Below, piece by piece: positions 27,574-36,861 of a stretch of DNA of 64,000 nucleotides. Both the position numbers and the translations under genes were made by a program. The notes below the pieces were generated by a model. The model made no database searches and was not told where the DNA came from. It saw only the letters and a program-made list of their open reading frames with translations. The stretch comes from Desulfopila sp. IMCC35008. Lineage in GTDB: Bacteria > Desulfobacterota > Desulfobulbia > Desulfobulbales > Desulfocapsaceae. The DNA lies in NCBI RefSeq assembly GCF_010646885.2, contig NZ_CP050700.1, positions 2,630,501 through 2,694,500 on the forward strand, written 5' to 3'. How positions within the stretch are numbered: position 1 is the stretch's first letter; every line of letters starts with the position of its first letter.

Positions 27574-27909
27574 TCACCATTTTGCTTTGATACCAAACAC
27601 CTCTAATATTTCTTTGGTGTCTTTTTTAATTCTGATTATTCTATCTTCAATTCTTAATACTTCTGTCCCTACTTTTGGTTCAATTTGATACTCCTCAATA
27701 TTTATTTCACTCTTCTTTCCAATTATATATATCCTGTCATCTATAACTTCACCTTTGACCAACTTTTTTTGCCATCCCGGAGGCAACTCTCCAGTTCTTT
27801 CATATTTTTTCTGCAAACCTGGTGGTATTTTCTTGTCTTTCTTTTCATTTTTTGCAACAGCCGGAGAGCACAAGAATAATATAATTAAAACAGCTAGTAT
27901 CTTTTTCAT
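27574..27909 (-). CDS. small periplasmic RcnB-like protein
   Basis: 111 residues with a signal peptide (MKKILAVLIILFLCSPAVA). The mature part is Lys-rich and has two PPG-x-Q/W-K repeats (IPPGLQKKYERTGELPPGWQKKL), the core of RcnB-type periplasmic proteins implicated in metal homeostasis in E. coli. It has no His/Met cluster, so a metal role is only suggested by the family. It is monocistronic. Confidence 0.6.
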   Translation of the reverse strand: MKKILAVLIILFLCSPAVAKNEKKDKKIPPGLQKKYERTGELPPGWQKKLVKGEVIDDRIYIIGKKSEINIEEYQIEPKVGTEVLRIEDRIIRIKKDTKEILEVFGIKAKW

Positions 27910-27952
27910 TTGTACCTCAGTCTACTTATTGATTCTCATAATGTTTAAATAA

Positions 27953-28747
27953 CCGACGAATTTCAGCGAAATCAAGCAAAACGAATTAAAGCACTATTGA
28001 ACACCTGGTTTCATCTAAAATTTAATGCCGACCTCCAGGCATTATCCAACCTCAATTATATAGCATTCCAGGGTGTGCAACTGTAACAGTCGAGTAACCG
28101 ACACTGGAACACACTATGCTGTACAGGTTACCAGCCTTTTACATTTAACCTTGTTCATCATTTTCTCTTATGTGCATGATGTTTAAAAAATAGTGGTGTC
28201 GGTATCTGGAAATTCAACTCCTTGTAGTTGTTATTCTGATCATAATTATGATTGTACTAATTGTGACGGCCAATGTACAGGAAACCAGAATACATTCATC
28301 ACAGGTGTTTGATAAGTATAAATTAAATCAATCATAATTCCTACTGGCTTCTCCCACAAGCACACATTCCATGGGGGAAATGGCAGCATGATTTTACCCA
28401 TAGGGTCACTTTATGCTAGTGCAATATACTCTTTTACAAAAAGTGACAAACAGCACATAGTATATCTTTAGGATCGGTAATTCAGCGGTGAGAAATGATG
28501 CATTATCCGGTTACAGTCTGGTTATACCGCAGTGTCATTAGACATAGGCAACGACTACCCCAACCTATTAGTGATGGATATACAGCCAGATATGTCAATA
28601 CTTTCTCGCAAATACGTTCATACCTGATAATCATCGAAGGTTCACCTGATTGTAAAACCAAAGTGTCATGATGGGGCCTGCCTAAGTTTTTTCAGTGAGG
28701 GACCGGGATCACCTGCAAATGACATTTCTTAAAAGACATGAGTGACA
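27953..28747. other. intergenic, about 800 bases, nothing recognised
   Basis: A long A/T-rich stretch between divergent genes. No strong hairpin, RNA family or ribosome-site-supported frame was seen. It may hold the remains of lost genes. Confidence 0.35.
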
Positions 28748-29422
28748 ATGAATAAGGAAGCTATCATCAACAAACTGGATCATCTTGTAATTGCAGCAAA
28801 GTCGCTTGAACAAGGTGTTGCGTATGTAGAAGAAACACTTGGAGTTACCATTCCTTTCGGTGGTATACATCCGCAAATGGGAACCCATAACCATCTTGCT
28901 TCATTAGGCACGGATAGTTTCCTGGAAATCATTGCAATCAACCCAAACGCTGAACCGCCACGACGTCCCAGGTGGTTCGACCTTGATAACCCGTTGATGA
29001 TTAAGAGCCTTCAGAGAAGTCCCCGGCTGATAGGCTGGGTGGCAAATACGAACAATATCAAAGAAGTTCTGGCACACAGCAGGTGTTCCTTCGGTACACC
29101 GGAAACACTACAAAGGGACCACCTTTCCTGGCAATTTGGCCTGCCCGCCGACGGCCGACTTCTGGCCGGTGGTTTTCTCCCTTATCTTATCCAGTGGCCG
29201 TCAAAGACACACCCGGCAGCAGACATGTATGATGTCGGTCTGCATCTCAAGTCACTCACCTGTCACCATACCAACCCTGCGTGGCTGAAATCGATGCTCT
29301 CTTCTATTGGCGCTGATGGATTGATCCGGATAAAACAAGCTTCCTGCTCAAAAAGTTCTACATTGTCTGCTCAATTCAAAACGCCATCGGGGGAAGTTAC
29401 CCTGCATTCATTAGAACAATAG
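28748..29422 (+). CDS. VOC/glyoxalase-like domain protein
   Basis: 224 residues. KLDHLVIAAKSLEQGVAYVEETLGVTIPFGGIHPQMGTHNHLASLGTDSFLEIIAINP is a glyoxalase/VOC-type half with the first His and the GThN-L segment of the Glyoxalase_3-like group. Such proteins bind a metal and act on small carbonyl or ring substrates. No catalytic role can be assigned. It is convergent with trpR. A GTG two codons earlier is an alternative start. Confidence 0.75.
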   Translation: MNKEAIINKLDHLVIAAKSLEQGVAYVEETLGVTIPFGGIHPQMGTHNHLASLGTDSFLEIIAINPNAEPPRRPRWFDLDNPLMIKSLQRSPRLIGWVANTNNIKEVLAHSRCSFGTPETLQRDHLSWQFGLPADGRLLAGGFLPYLIQWPSKTHPAADMYDVGLHLKSLTCHHTNPAWLKSMLSSIGADGLIRIKQASCSKSSTLSAQFKTPSGEVTLHSLEQ

Positions 29423-29428
29423 GATTTT

Positions 29429-29683
29429 CTACATTTGCTCCTTTCGGGCCTTAAGTGTATTCGATCCCCGGGTAACCGTAGCGATGCCAACACCTAGTTT
29501 CTCGGCAATCTGACGTTGCGGCACCCCTTGCTCCAGCATCTGGAAGATCTGCAACCGGTTCGCAACATCAACCAGTTCACTTGAAGTGAGAAGCTCACGC
29601 AGCGCTTTTTCCATATCTTTCTCACTCTTCTGCGCAAGCAAATGATTGACTAATTCTGAAATGTAATTTACCTTTGCATCCAT
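29429..29683 (-). CDS. trpR: Trp operon repressor TrpR
   Basis: 84 residues. The DNA-reading helix-turn-helix RQIAEKLGVGIATVTRGSN, the helix LKARKEQM and the preceding LLTSSELVDVANRLQIFQMLEQGVPQ are the TrpR signature (E. coli has GAGIATITRGSN). It should bind DNA when L-tryptophan is present. The protein is shorter than the 108 residues of E. coli at both ends. Its ATG directly abuts a nearly ideal Trp operator, so it represses itself; the same operator faces the divergent liv/ior operon. Confidence 0.93.
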   Translation of the reverse strand: MDAKVNYISELVNHLLAQKSEKDMEKALRELLTSSELVDVANRLQIFQMLEQGVPQRQIAEKLGVGIATVTRGSNTLKARKEQM

Positions 29684-29701
29684 GTACTAGTACACTAGTA
29701 C
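29684..29701. promoter_or_regulatory. TrpR operator between trpR and the liv/ior operon
   Basis: GTACTAGT-AC-ACTAGTAC: 8-base perfect arms spaced by two bases. The core ACTAGT-2-ACTAGT is the same architecture as the E. coli trp operator. It begins immediately before the trpR start codon and lies 96 bases before livH, so it can control both directions. Confidence 0.85.
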
Positions 29702-29757
29702 GATATTTATTTTTATCAACATTTTTCTCGTCGTGCCCTGTTCGCTACCGGCTGCGT

Positions 29758-29781
29758 CCACGACGTCAACAGTCGTCGTGG
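29758..29781 (+). promoter_or_regulatory. leader hairpin touching the livH ribosome binding site
   Basis: CCACGACG (29758-29765) pairs with CGTCGTGG (29774-29781) around an 8-base loop; the right arm ends in the GGAGG at 29780-29784 that is the only ribosome-site-like sequence before livH. It could limit translation or be a transcription-pausing stem. Confidence 0.4.
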
Positions 29782-29797
29782 AGGCCCACCCATCCCG

Positions 29798-30658
29798 ATG
29801 TTTCAGGATTTACTGCAATACATTTTTTCCGGCCTGACGAGCGGTGCCATCTATGCGCTGATCGCCCTCGGGTTCTGCGTGGTGAACAACACCATGGGCA
29901 TTGTAAATTTCGTTCAGGTCGATTTTGTGACCCTGGGCGGCATGCTGATGTTCTCCTGCCTCTTTGCAGCCGGGTTACCCATGGTTCCCGGCCTGCTCCT
30001 CGCCATTGCCGGTGTCGCCATCGTGGCCATGATCGTCGAACGTTTCGGGTTGCGCCCCGCCCGCTCTAATCACCATCTAGTGCTTATCTTTCTTACCGTC
30101 GGTTTGTCGATCATATTGCGTGGAGTCATAAAACTCATCTGGGGGACCAACAGAATGGCCCTCCCACCCCTGACGCCGGACCGGCCAATCAACATCTTCG
30201 GTGCAAGCGTCTTACCTCAGGCCCTGTGGATACTGTTGCTGACCCTTGTCGCCATCGTCCTGCTCATCTGGTTTTTCTACCGGACATCACTGGGGCTCTC
30301 CATGCGTGCCGTAGCCTCTAACCCTACAGCCGCTGCTGTGGTCGGCATCCCTGCAGGCCGTATCCGCTTAACCAGTTACGGTATAGCAGGTGCACTCGGT
30401 GGGCTTGCAGGTGTACTTGTGACCCCGATCACAACACTCAATTACGATGTTGGCGTACTCCTTGGCTTAAAAGGTTTCGCTGCTGCCATTCTTGGTGGTT
30501 TCGGCTCATTTCCCGGCGCTGTCATCGGCGGATTAGGACTGGGGTTACTCGAATCATTATCGGCAGGATATATATCCAGCGCCTATAAGGATGTAGTTGC
30601 TTTTGTCATACTTTTACTCGTACTTTTTATTCGCCCCAAAGGCATATTAGGAAAATAA
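29798..30658 (+). CDS. livH: branched-chain/aromatic amino-acid ABC transporter permease LivH
   Basis: 286 residues with about eight membrane segments. The BPD_transp_2 signature LTSGAIYALIALGFCVVNNTMGIVNFVQVDF at the start and AVASNPTAAAVVGIPAGRIRL with GLAGVLVTPITTLNYDVG before the last helices are those of LivH. It forms the membrane channel with LivM. It is the first gene of a seven-gene operon in which the other genes encode aryl-pyruvate oxidation, so aromatic amino acids are the likely cargo. The GGAGG lies 14 bases before the ATG, further than usual, and is embedded in a hairpin. Confidence 0.92.
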   Translation: MFQDLLQYIFSGLTSGAIYALIALGFCVVNNTMGIVNFVQVDFVTLGGMLMFSCLFAAGLPMVPGLLLAIAGVAIVAMIVERFGLRPARSNHHLVLIFLTVGLSIILRGVIKLIWGTNRMALPPLTPDRPINIFGASVLPQALWILLLTLVAIVLLIWFFYRTSLGLSMRAVASNPTAAAVVGIPAGRIRLTSYGIAGALGGLAGVLVTPITTLNYDVGVLLGLKGFAAAILGGFGSFPGAVIGGLGLGLLESLSAGYISSAYKDVVAFVILLLVLFIRPKGILGK

Positions 30659-30683
30659 TACACTACCTACCCCTAAGGACAAC

Positions 30684-32501
30684 ATGACCAAAGAACTTAT
30701 GATGGGTAACGATGCAATTGGCCGCGGTCTTATCGAAGCCGGTTGCCAGGTTGCCGCAGCCTATCCAGGAACCCCATCCACAGAAATTCTGCAGAGTATT
30801 ATAAACCGGAAAGACCAGGCAAAAAGCCCGCTTCATGTCGAATGGTCGGTCAATGAAAAAATCGCCTTCGAGGTTGCCCTTGCCGCAAGTTATACCGGTA
30901 AACGATCTGTCGCCGTTATGAAACAGGTTGGACTCAACGTCGCTGCAGATCCTTTTATGCGTACGGCCTATCTTGGTGTGAAAGGCGGTATGCTCACAGT
31001 AGTAGCAGACGACCCTGGCCCCCACAGCTCACAGAATGAACAGGATACCAGGCTATTCTGCCTGCAGGGGAGAGTACCAGTTATTGATCCTGCCAGCCCT
31101 GCTGAGGCAAAGGCCCTGATTGAACCGGCTTATCAATTGTCGGAACAATATGAGATGAATATCGTGCTTCGCCCAACGACAAGGGTCTGTCACTCACGTC
31201 AAAGCGTTGAACTGGAAGCACCCGTAACGCTTGATCGTAAATCCACCTTCGAGCCGGATACCGGGCGCTGGTGTGCAACCCCTGCCTTTTTACCGGCGAT
31301 TCACAAAAACCTGAATGCCAAGCTTGAACAGATTGCCAAAGAAGCTGACTGGCAACCACGATTTGCCAAAGGAGACGGCAGACGCCCGAAAACAGCGCTC
31401 ATCGCCTCTGGAATAGCCTATGCAAACCTGGTGGATCTTCTCGACGAATTGGGACTTACAGGGACCATCGACCTGTACCAGGTGGTTCTGGTGTATCCGC
31501 TCAATCCCGATTTTATTAACCACCTGCGCGATACCTACGAGAGCATACTCATTCTCGAAGAGACCTATCCTGTCCTGGAGATGCAACTCGCCCATCCGGG
31601 AGCTCACGGTAAACAGTCAGGTGCCCTTCCCAAAGAGGGTGAATTGTCTCCGGACAGGTTATACACTGCCCTCACCAACTTCCTTGGTCTGGAAGCAGAG
31701 GAAATCGCACCCCCTGCAGGGAAGGGGCAACGCCCTTCCCTTTGTCCCGGATGCCCACACCGAACAGCTTTTTACTCCATCAAGAAATGTTTCCCGGATG
31801 GCATTTTCCCTTCGGATATCGGCTGTTACACCCTGGGTATGAATCTGGCCGCGGTGCATACCGTACATTGCATGGGAGCCTGCATCAGTCAGGGTGCCGG
31901 CTTTTACCAGTCGTATAAGCAGGACGGCGGTGAAATTCCCACCGTGGTTGTCACTATTGGAGACTCAACCTTTTTCCATGCTGGCATCCCTGCACTCATT
32001 AACGCCGTTTTCCAGGATGCCCGGATCATCGTCGTTATTCTCGATAACGCCACTACCGCCATGACCGGGGGGCAACCAGTACCCCACATGGGCATAGCTG
32101 CGGGTGGCAGAGAAACAAAAGCCATCGCCATTGAACCCCTGGTTCAGGCCTGCGGTGTTGATTTTATTGAGAGCTGCGATCCTTATGATCAGGATCGTTT
32201 TGAAAATCTGCTGAAAAATGCAGACGCCCATACCCGCAAAGAAGACGGCGGTGTTGCTGTGCTGATCTCCCGCCACGGGTGCCTGATGGATCCCGCCGTG
32301 CGCAAGAGCCAGGATAGACCGGCCGTAACCATCAGTGATGAATGTATCGGCTGCGGCCAGTGCGTTGAAGAGTTTGAATGCCCTGCTCTTTCCATGGATG
32401 AAGGCAATGACATTGCGAGAGTCGACACCGATCGCTGCCACGGCTGCGGCACCTGCATCGCCATCTGCCCGGTAGAGGCAATTATTGAGGAGGACAAGTA
32501 A
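30684..32501 (+). CDS. iorA: indolepyruvate:ferredoxin oxidoreductase alpha subunit IorA
   Basis: 605 residues. The pyrimidine-binding domain (about 1-170, with AYPGTPSTEIL) and the core domain precede the thiamine-diphosphate site (TVVVTIGDSTFFHAGIPAL, NATTAMTGGQPVPH). The C-terminus (about 545-600) carries two [4Fe-4S] motifs, CIGCGQCVEEFEC and CHGCGTCIAIC. IorAB oxidatively decarboxylates aryl pyruvates (indolepyruvate, phenylpyruvate, hydroxyphenylpyruvate) to aryl-acetyl-CoA and reduces ferredoxin. Its stop codon overlaps the ATG of iorB by one base. Position in the TrpR-controlled operon makes tryptophan or another aromatic amino acid the expected source. Confidence 0.95.
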   Translation: MTKELMMGNDAIGRGLIEAGCQVAAAYPGTPSTEILQSIINRKDQAKSPLHVEWSVNEKIAFEVALAASYTGKRSVAVMKQVGLNVAADPFMRTAYLGVKGGMLTVVADDPGPHSSQNEQDTRLFCLQGRVPVIDPASPAEAKALIEPAYQLSEQYEMNIVLRPTTRVCHSRQSVELEAPVTLDRKSTFEPDTGRWCATPAFLPAIHKNLNAKLEQIAKEADWQPRFAKGDGRRPKTALIASGIAYANLVDLLDELGLTGTIDLYQVVLVYPLNPDFINHLRDTYESILILEETYPVLEMQLAHPGAHGKQSGALPKEGELSPDRLYTALTNFLGLEAEEIAPPAGKGQRPSLCPGCPHRTAFYSIKKCFPDGIFPSDIGCYTLGMNLAAVHTVHCMGACISQGAGFYQSYKQDGGEIPTVVVTIGDSTFFHAGIPALINAVFQDARIIVVILDNATTAMTGGQPVPHMGIAAGGRETKAIAIEPLVQACGVDFIESCDPYDQDRFENLLKNADAHTRKEDGGVAVLISRHGCLMDPAVRKSQDRPAVTISDECIGCGQCVEEFECPALSMDEGNDIARVDTDRCHGCGTCIAICPVEAIIEEDK

Positions 32502-32998
32502 TGAAACAGCAGATAGTCGTCAGTGGTATTGGTGGACAGGGTGTGCTGTTTCTTACCCGTGTCATAGCCCAGGTTGCAGTTGATCGTGGAATACCAGTTC
32601 TCACATCTGAGAGTCATGGCATGGCTCAACGTGGAGGCACAGTCCTGTCAACTCTGAAAATCGGAAACTTTGCGGCACCCCTTATCAGAACAGGCCAGGC
32701 GGATGTAGCTCTAGTACTGTGGGATGCTAACCTTAAGGTGCACAGATCTCTGGTCAAAAAGGATGGCACACTCATTATTAATTCCGCAACTGCCGGAGAG
32801 GGAGAACGCATAGACGGATCCGAAATTGCCAGGGGCATCGGCAAGGCCGTTCTCGCCAACCTTGTTCTGCTTGGAAGGGCGGTTCATAAAGAAGCACTCT
32901 TTTGTACCAGGGAAGAGTGCATAAACGCCATTACCAAACTGGCACCGCCCAAATTTATTGGGCAGAACCTTGCAGCTTTTGAAAGCGGACTAAAATAA
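32501..32998 (+). CDS. iorB: indolepyruvate:ferredoxin oxidoreductase beta subunit IorB
   Basis: 165 residues of the gamma-type oxidoreductase domain. IVVSGIGGQGVLFLTRVIAQVA is the nucleotide/CoA-interacting loop and ESHGMAQRGGTVLSTLKIG is the conserved subunit core. It pairs with IorA to form the active enzyme. Translation is coupled at both ends: ATG overlaps the iorA stop and livM begins 1 base after its own stop. Confidence 0.95.
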   Translation: MKQQIVVSGIGGQGVLFLTRVIAQVAVDRGIPVLTSESHGMAQRGGTVLSTLKIGNFAAPLIRTGQADVALVLWDANLKVHRSLVKKDGTLIINSATAGEGERIDGSEIARGIGKAVLANLVLLGRAVHKEALFCTREECINAITKLAPPKFIGQNLAAFESGLK

Positions 32999-32999
32999 T

Positions 33000-34001
33000 A
33001 TGATGTCCGCACGCGATAAGTTCCTCTATTTCATCTTCCTGCACCGGACAGGTCTCACCGTAACCCTGTTGACCTCCCTGCTGGTGCTCTTCCCACTTTT
33101 TGAGGACAATCCTTACACCCTTGGAATAACAAACCTTATCGCGATCAACACCATTGTGGTACTTGGGCTCAATCTCTTTATCGGCTACGCCGGCCAAATC
33201 TCACTTGGCCACGCCGCATTTTTTGCTCTTGGTGCCTATGGCTCAGCTATAACGACAGGAACCTATGAGCTGTCACCCTGGCCATCCATGATACTGGTTG
33301 CCTTTGCGGTTGGCAGTATCGCCCTCATTATTGGCATTCCCGTCCTGCGACTCACCGGTCATTACCTGGCCATGGCCACCCTCGGTTTTAACTTTGTTGT
33401 CCACAGCATCCTCCTGGAGTGGGATACGGTTACCGGTGGTCCCAGCGGGTTTTCCGGTATTCCTTCTCTTGGTTTCGGCGGGTTCTACTTCGACGATGAA
33501 GTACGTTTACATTACCTGCTCTGGGGCATAACCATGGCCTGCCTGCTGCTCTGCCTCAATCTGGTGCGAAGCGGGGTCGGCCGTGGACTATCTGCTCTTG
33601 CCGAAGACGAAACCGCCGCTGCATCCCTCGGTGTGAATACCAAAAATGCCAAGGTAAAGGTGTTTGTGCTCTCCGCCGTCATGGCTTCGCTGGCCGGCAG
33701 CCTCTTTGCCCACTGCTACTCATTTATCAGTCCGGATTCATTTGGCATTTTTGTCTCTGCTGACCTGGTTATCATGGTTGTAATCGGCGGAATGGGCTCT
33801 ATCTGGGGCTCCCTCTTCGGAGCTGGCCTCATAACCCTGCTCCCCGAATGGATGGATCTGTTCGAGACCTACAAGGACTTTGTCCATGGAGGTATTCTGG
33901 TATTGGTTTTGATGTTCCTGCCACAGGGACTGGTCTCCGGCATTATCGACATCATAAAGGTCCGTTGGGCATTGCGGAGGCGCAACGATGTTACTGCTTG
34001 A
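33000..34001 (+). CDS. livM: branched-chain/aromatic amino-acid ABC transporter permease LivM
   Basis: 333 residues with about ten membrane segments. GLNLFIGYAGQISLGHAAFFALGAYGSA is the LivM signature and ALAEDETAAASLGVNTKNAKVKVFVLSA the cytoplasmic coupling loop, followed by GGMGSIWGSLFGA. It pairs with LivH. It overlaps livG by 14 bases. Confidence 0.93.
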   Translation: MMSARDKFLYFIFLHRTGLTVTLLTSLLVLFPLFEDNPYTLGITNLIAINTIVVLGLNLFIGYAGQISLGHAAFFALGAYGSAITTGTYELSPWPSMILVAFAVGSIALIIGIPVLRLTGHYLAMATLGFNFVVHSILLEWDTVTGGPSGFSGIPSLGFGGFYFDDEVRLHYLLWGITMACLLLCLNLVRSGVGRGLSALAEDETAAASLGVNTKNAKVKVFVLSAVMASLAGSLFAHCYSFISPDSFGIFVSADLVIMVVIGGMGSIWGSLFGAGLITLLPEWMDLFETYKDFVHGGILVLVLMFLPQGLVSGIIDIIKVRWALRRRNDVTA

Positions 34002-34752
34002 ATCGGTCTGTAAAAACTTTGGCGGCTTGCCGGCCTTAAGCGAGGTGAGCTTTCATGTCCCGAAAGGCCAACTTACTGCCCTGATCGGACCGAACGGTGC
34101 AGGCAAGTCGACACTGATAAACTGCATTACCGGTGTATTACCTGCCACCAGCGGTTCTATCCTCTTTAACAGTCAGGAAATATCAGGACTGCAAGCCCAT
34201 GAAATCAGTCGCCTGGGCATCAGCCGGACGTTCCAGAACCTGCGCCTGTTCGACCGGCTCAATGTACTTGATAACGTGATGACAGGACTTACCTGTAAGG
34301 CAGGCAGCTCCATGGTCATGGCTATGCTTCGCCTCCCGTACCTTCGTCATCGAGAACGACAGCTCAGGCTGCAATCCCTTGAAGCACTCGACAGGTTCGG
34401 CCTTGAAAGTAAAAAAAGCTGGCCTGCCGAGATCCTTGCCTATGGAGATAAAAAACGTGTTGAACTCGCCAGGGCTACAGTTGGGAAACCAAACCTGCTC
34501 CTCCTTGATGAACCGGTTGCCGGTCTCAACAGCGAGGAGACGGGCGCTGTGGGAGAACAGTTGAAACTTCTCAGGCGTGCCGGTCACACCATCCTGCTGG
34601 TCGAACACGATATGGAGCTGGTTATGGAGATTGCCGACAAGGTGGTGGTACTCGACAGCGGCCGTTGCATAGCCACCGGCACCCCCGATGACGTACGGCG
34701 AAATCCATTGGTTTTAGAAGCCTACCTTGGACGGATGGAGGCCACTGCCTGA
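33988..34752 (+). CDS. livG: ABC transporter ATP-binding protein LivG
   Basis: 254 residues. Walker A is GPNGAGKST (about 32-40). The LivG/LivF branch has a short AxGDKKRVELARA in place of LSGGQ (here LAYGDKKRVELARA), Walker B LLLLDEPVAGLN, and the switch His in LLVEHDMEL. It supplies ATP hydrolysis with the LivF half. The stop overlaps the next start (TGATG). Confidence 0.94.
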   Translation: MLLLESVCKNFGGLPALSEVSFHVPKGQLTALIGPNGAGKSTLINCITGVLPATSGSILFNSQEISGLQAHEISRLGISRTFQNLRLFDRLNVLDNVMTGLTCKAGSSMVMAMLRLPYLRHRERQLRLQSLEALDRFGLESKKSWPAEILAYGDKKRVELARATVGKPNLLLLDEPVAGLNSEETGAVGEQLKLLRRAGHTILLVEHDMELVMEIADKVVVLDSGRCIATGTPDDVRRNPLVLEAYLGRMEATA

Positions 34753-36839
34753 TGCTGGACATCAAAAATCTCACGGCCCATTATGGCGCGGCCCAAGCCC
34801 TTTTCGGCATAGACCTGAACATAGAAGGGGGACAGACTGTGGCACTTGTCGGTGCAAATGGCGCAGGAAAATCAACCCTTCTTAAATGCATCATGGGCCT
34901 CGAAACTCCTTCAGGCGGTACTATCACCCTGAATGGAAAAGATATAACCCGAGGCACTCCGGCCCGCATGGTGCGACTTGGTGTCTCTCTCTCACCGGAA
35001 GGCCGGGAAGTGTTCAGCGACCTCTCGGTGTACGAAAATCTTCAGTTAGGGGCCATCCCCCTTAATCTCTCAACGATTGAGGAGACAAAACGAATAGAAG
35101 AGGTATACGAGAGGTTCCCAAAACTATCGGAGCGAAAAGACCAGCAGGCAGGAACCCTCTCCGGCGGTGAACAGCAGATGCTGGCCATGGGCCGCGCTTT
35201 GATGGCAAAACCAAGCTTGTTACTGCTTGATGAACCAAGCCTCGGACTTGCCCCGCTCATCATGGACGACATCTTTGCCATTATCCGCCAACTCGCCAGA
35301 AGCGGCACAACCATCCTGCTTGTCGAGCAGAATGCGGCCAGGGCTCTTTCCGCTTCCGACAAGGCCTACCTTCTTGCAAACGGCAAAATAATAGAACAGG
35401 GAAAAAGCTCGCGCCTGCTCAACGACCCTGTTCTTCGTGCGGCATTCCTTGGTGCCGCAAGTGACGAAAATCCTGCAGCCAGCCGACTTGGTGCGGCGGG
35501 TCTTACCAATATACGTCTGGAGAAACCATTGATGCACACACACGATTTTATGCCATCCTTCAAGGACGAAGGGGAACTGAAACTCCACCAGCTTGAGGGG
35601 CTGAAATGGACGGTTGCCCACGCCTACGAAGGGTCGGCCCATTACCGCGAAAAATTTGACCAAACCGGTATCAAACCCCATTCGATCAACTCTCTTGAAG
35701 ATATTCAAAAGCTCCCCTTTACCACCGCTGAAGATCTTCGAACCGGGTACCCTTTTCCGCTTCGCTCTGTTCCTTATGAACAGATAGTTCGGGTACACGC
35801 CAGCTCCGGGACAACAGGCAAGCGCAAGGTGCTCTGTTATACCCAGAAAGACCTTGACGACTGGACCGGCTTTTTTGCCCGTTGCTACCAGATGGCCGGC
35901 ATCACACAACTTGATCGTGTTCAGGTCGCGGTTGGGTATGGTGTCTGGACAGCAGGTATGGGCTTCCAGCTCGGGTGTGAAAAAATAGGGGCCCTGGCTG
36001 TGCCCATTGGGCCCGGCAATATCGATATGCAGATACAGTTCCTGCTTGATTTTCAATCCACCGTGTTCTGCTCCACCGCCTCCATGGCCTTGCTGATGGC
36101 TGAGGAAATCCACCAGAGGGGTATAGCCGATAAAATCAATGTTCAGAAGATTATCTACGGCTCAGAACGTTCCAGCCGCTCCATGCGTCAAAAAATATCC
36201 GATCTTTTTGGCGGTGCCGAGCTCTTTGATATCACCGGGCTGACCGAGCTGTATGGTCCCGGCACAGGCATAGAATGTTCCGACCACGATTGCATCCATT
36301 ACTGGGGTGATTATTACATCCTCGAAATACTTGATCCCGAGACACTGCAGCCAGTACCGGACGGAGAATGGGGAGAGATGGTGGTCACCACCCTCTGCAA
36401 GGAAGGTGCACCTCTGATTCGCTACCGCACCCGTGATATCACGAGGATTATTCCCGGTCCATGTACCTGCGGTTCAATTCTACCACGACATTCACGTATC
36501 AGAGGACGCTCGGACGATACTATCAAGTTCAGGGGTGTAAATATCTATCCTTCAGGTATAGACACCATACTTTCAGCCGTTCCCGGTCTTGGTTCTGAAT
36601 ACCAGATTCATCTCAACAGGGACGAAGCGGAGCGGGATCATATGAAACTTGTGGTCGAACGGGCAGAAGGTGTTGACGGGTCCAGGTCCCCCGAACTCAT
36701 TCACGAGGTCAGCCACCAGGTCAAGAAACAACTCCTGGTCTCCGTGCAAACGGAACTCGTCGATTATGGTTCACTTCCGCGCTCCGAAAGGAAAAGCCAG
36801 CGTGTTTTTGATAACAGGATTCAAGACGAAATCGTTTAA
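34752..36839 (+). CDS. LivF ATPase fused to phenylacetate-CoA ligase (PaaK-like)
   Basis: 695 residues as one uninterrupted frame. Residues 1-238 are a complete LivF: Walker A GANGAGKST, signature LSGGEQQMLAMGRAL, Walker B LLLLDEPSLGLAP. After a linker (239-260) comes a complete PaaK-like adenylate-forming ligase with VRVHASSGTTGKRKVLCYT (ATP loop), a central AMP-binding fold and DDTIKFRGVNIYPSGID near the C-terminus. PaaK makes aryl-acetyl-CoA from aryl acetates. An internal ATG at 35532 (M261) with CTGGAG 9 bases upstream could also give a free ligase. Joining transport ATPase to ligase suggests activation coupled to uptake, or simply balanced expression. Fusion by mis-assembly is unlikely because the frame is intact. 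Confidence 0.88.
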   Translation: MLDIKNLTAHYGAAQALFGIDLNIEGGQTVALVGANGAGKSTLLKCIMGLETPSGGTITLNGKDITRGTPARMVRLGVSLSPEGREVFSDLSVYENLQLGAIPLNLSTIEETKRIEEVYERFPKLSERKDQQAGTLSGGEQQMLAMGRALMAKPSLLLLDEPSLGLAPLIMDDIFAIIRQLARSGTTILLVEQNAARALSASDKAYLLANGKIIEQGKSSRLLNDPVLRAAFLGAASDENPAASRLGAAGLTNIRLEKPLMHTHDFMPSFKDEGELKLHQLEGLKWTVAHAYEGSAHYREKFDQTGIKPHSINSLEDIQKLPFTTAEDLRTGYPFPLRSVPYEQIVRVHASSGTTGKRKVLCYTQKDLDDWTGFFARCYQMAGITQLDRVQVAVGYGVWTAGMGFQLGCEKIGALAVPIGPGNIDMQIQFLLDFQSTVFCSTASMALLMAEEIHQRGIADKINVQKIIYGSERSSRSMRQKISDLFGGAELFDITGLTELYGPGTGIECSDHDCIHYWGDYYILEILDPETLQPVPDGEWGEMVVTTLCKEGAPLIRYRTRDITRIIPGPCTCGSILPRHSRIRGRSDDTIKFRGVNIYPSGIDTILSAVPGLGSEYQIHLNRDEAERDHMKLVVERAEGVDGSRSPELIHEVSHQVKKQLLVSVQTELVDYGSLPRSERKSQRVFDNRIQDEIV

Positions 36840-36861
36840 ACCTAAAGGAGGAGAAAAAAGC

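Noticed and set aside
35220..36113. 297-codon antisense frame in the LivF-ligase fusion
   Set aside because: Wholly inside a conserved gene on the other strand; a shadow of its codon pattern.
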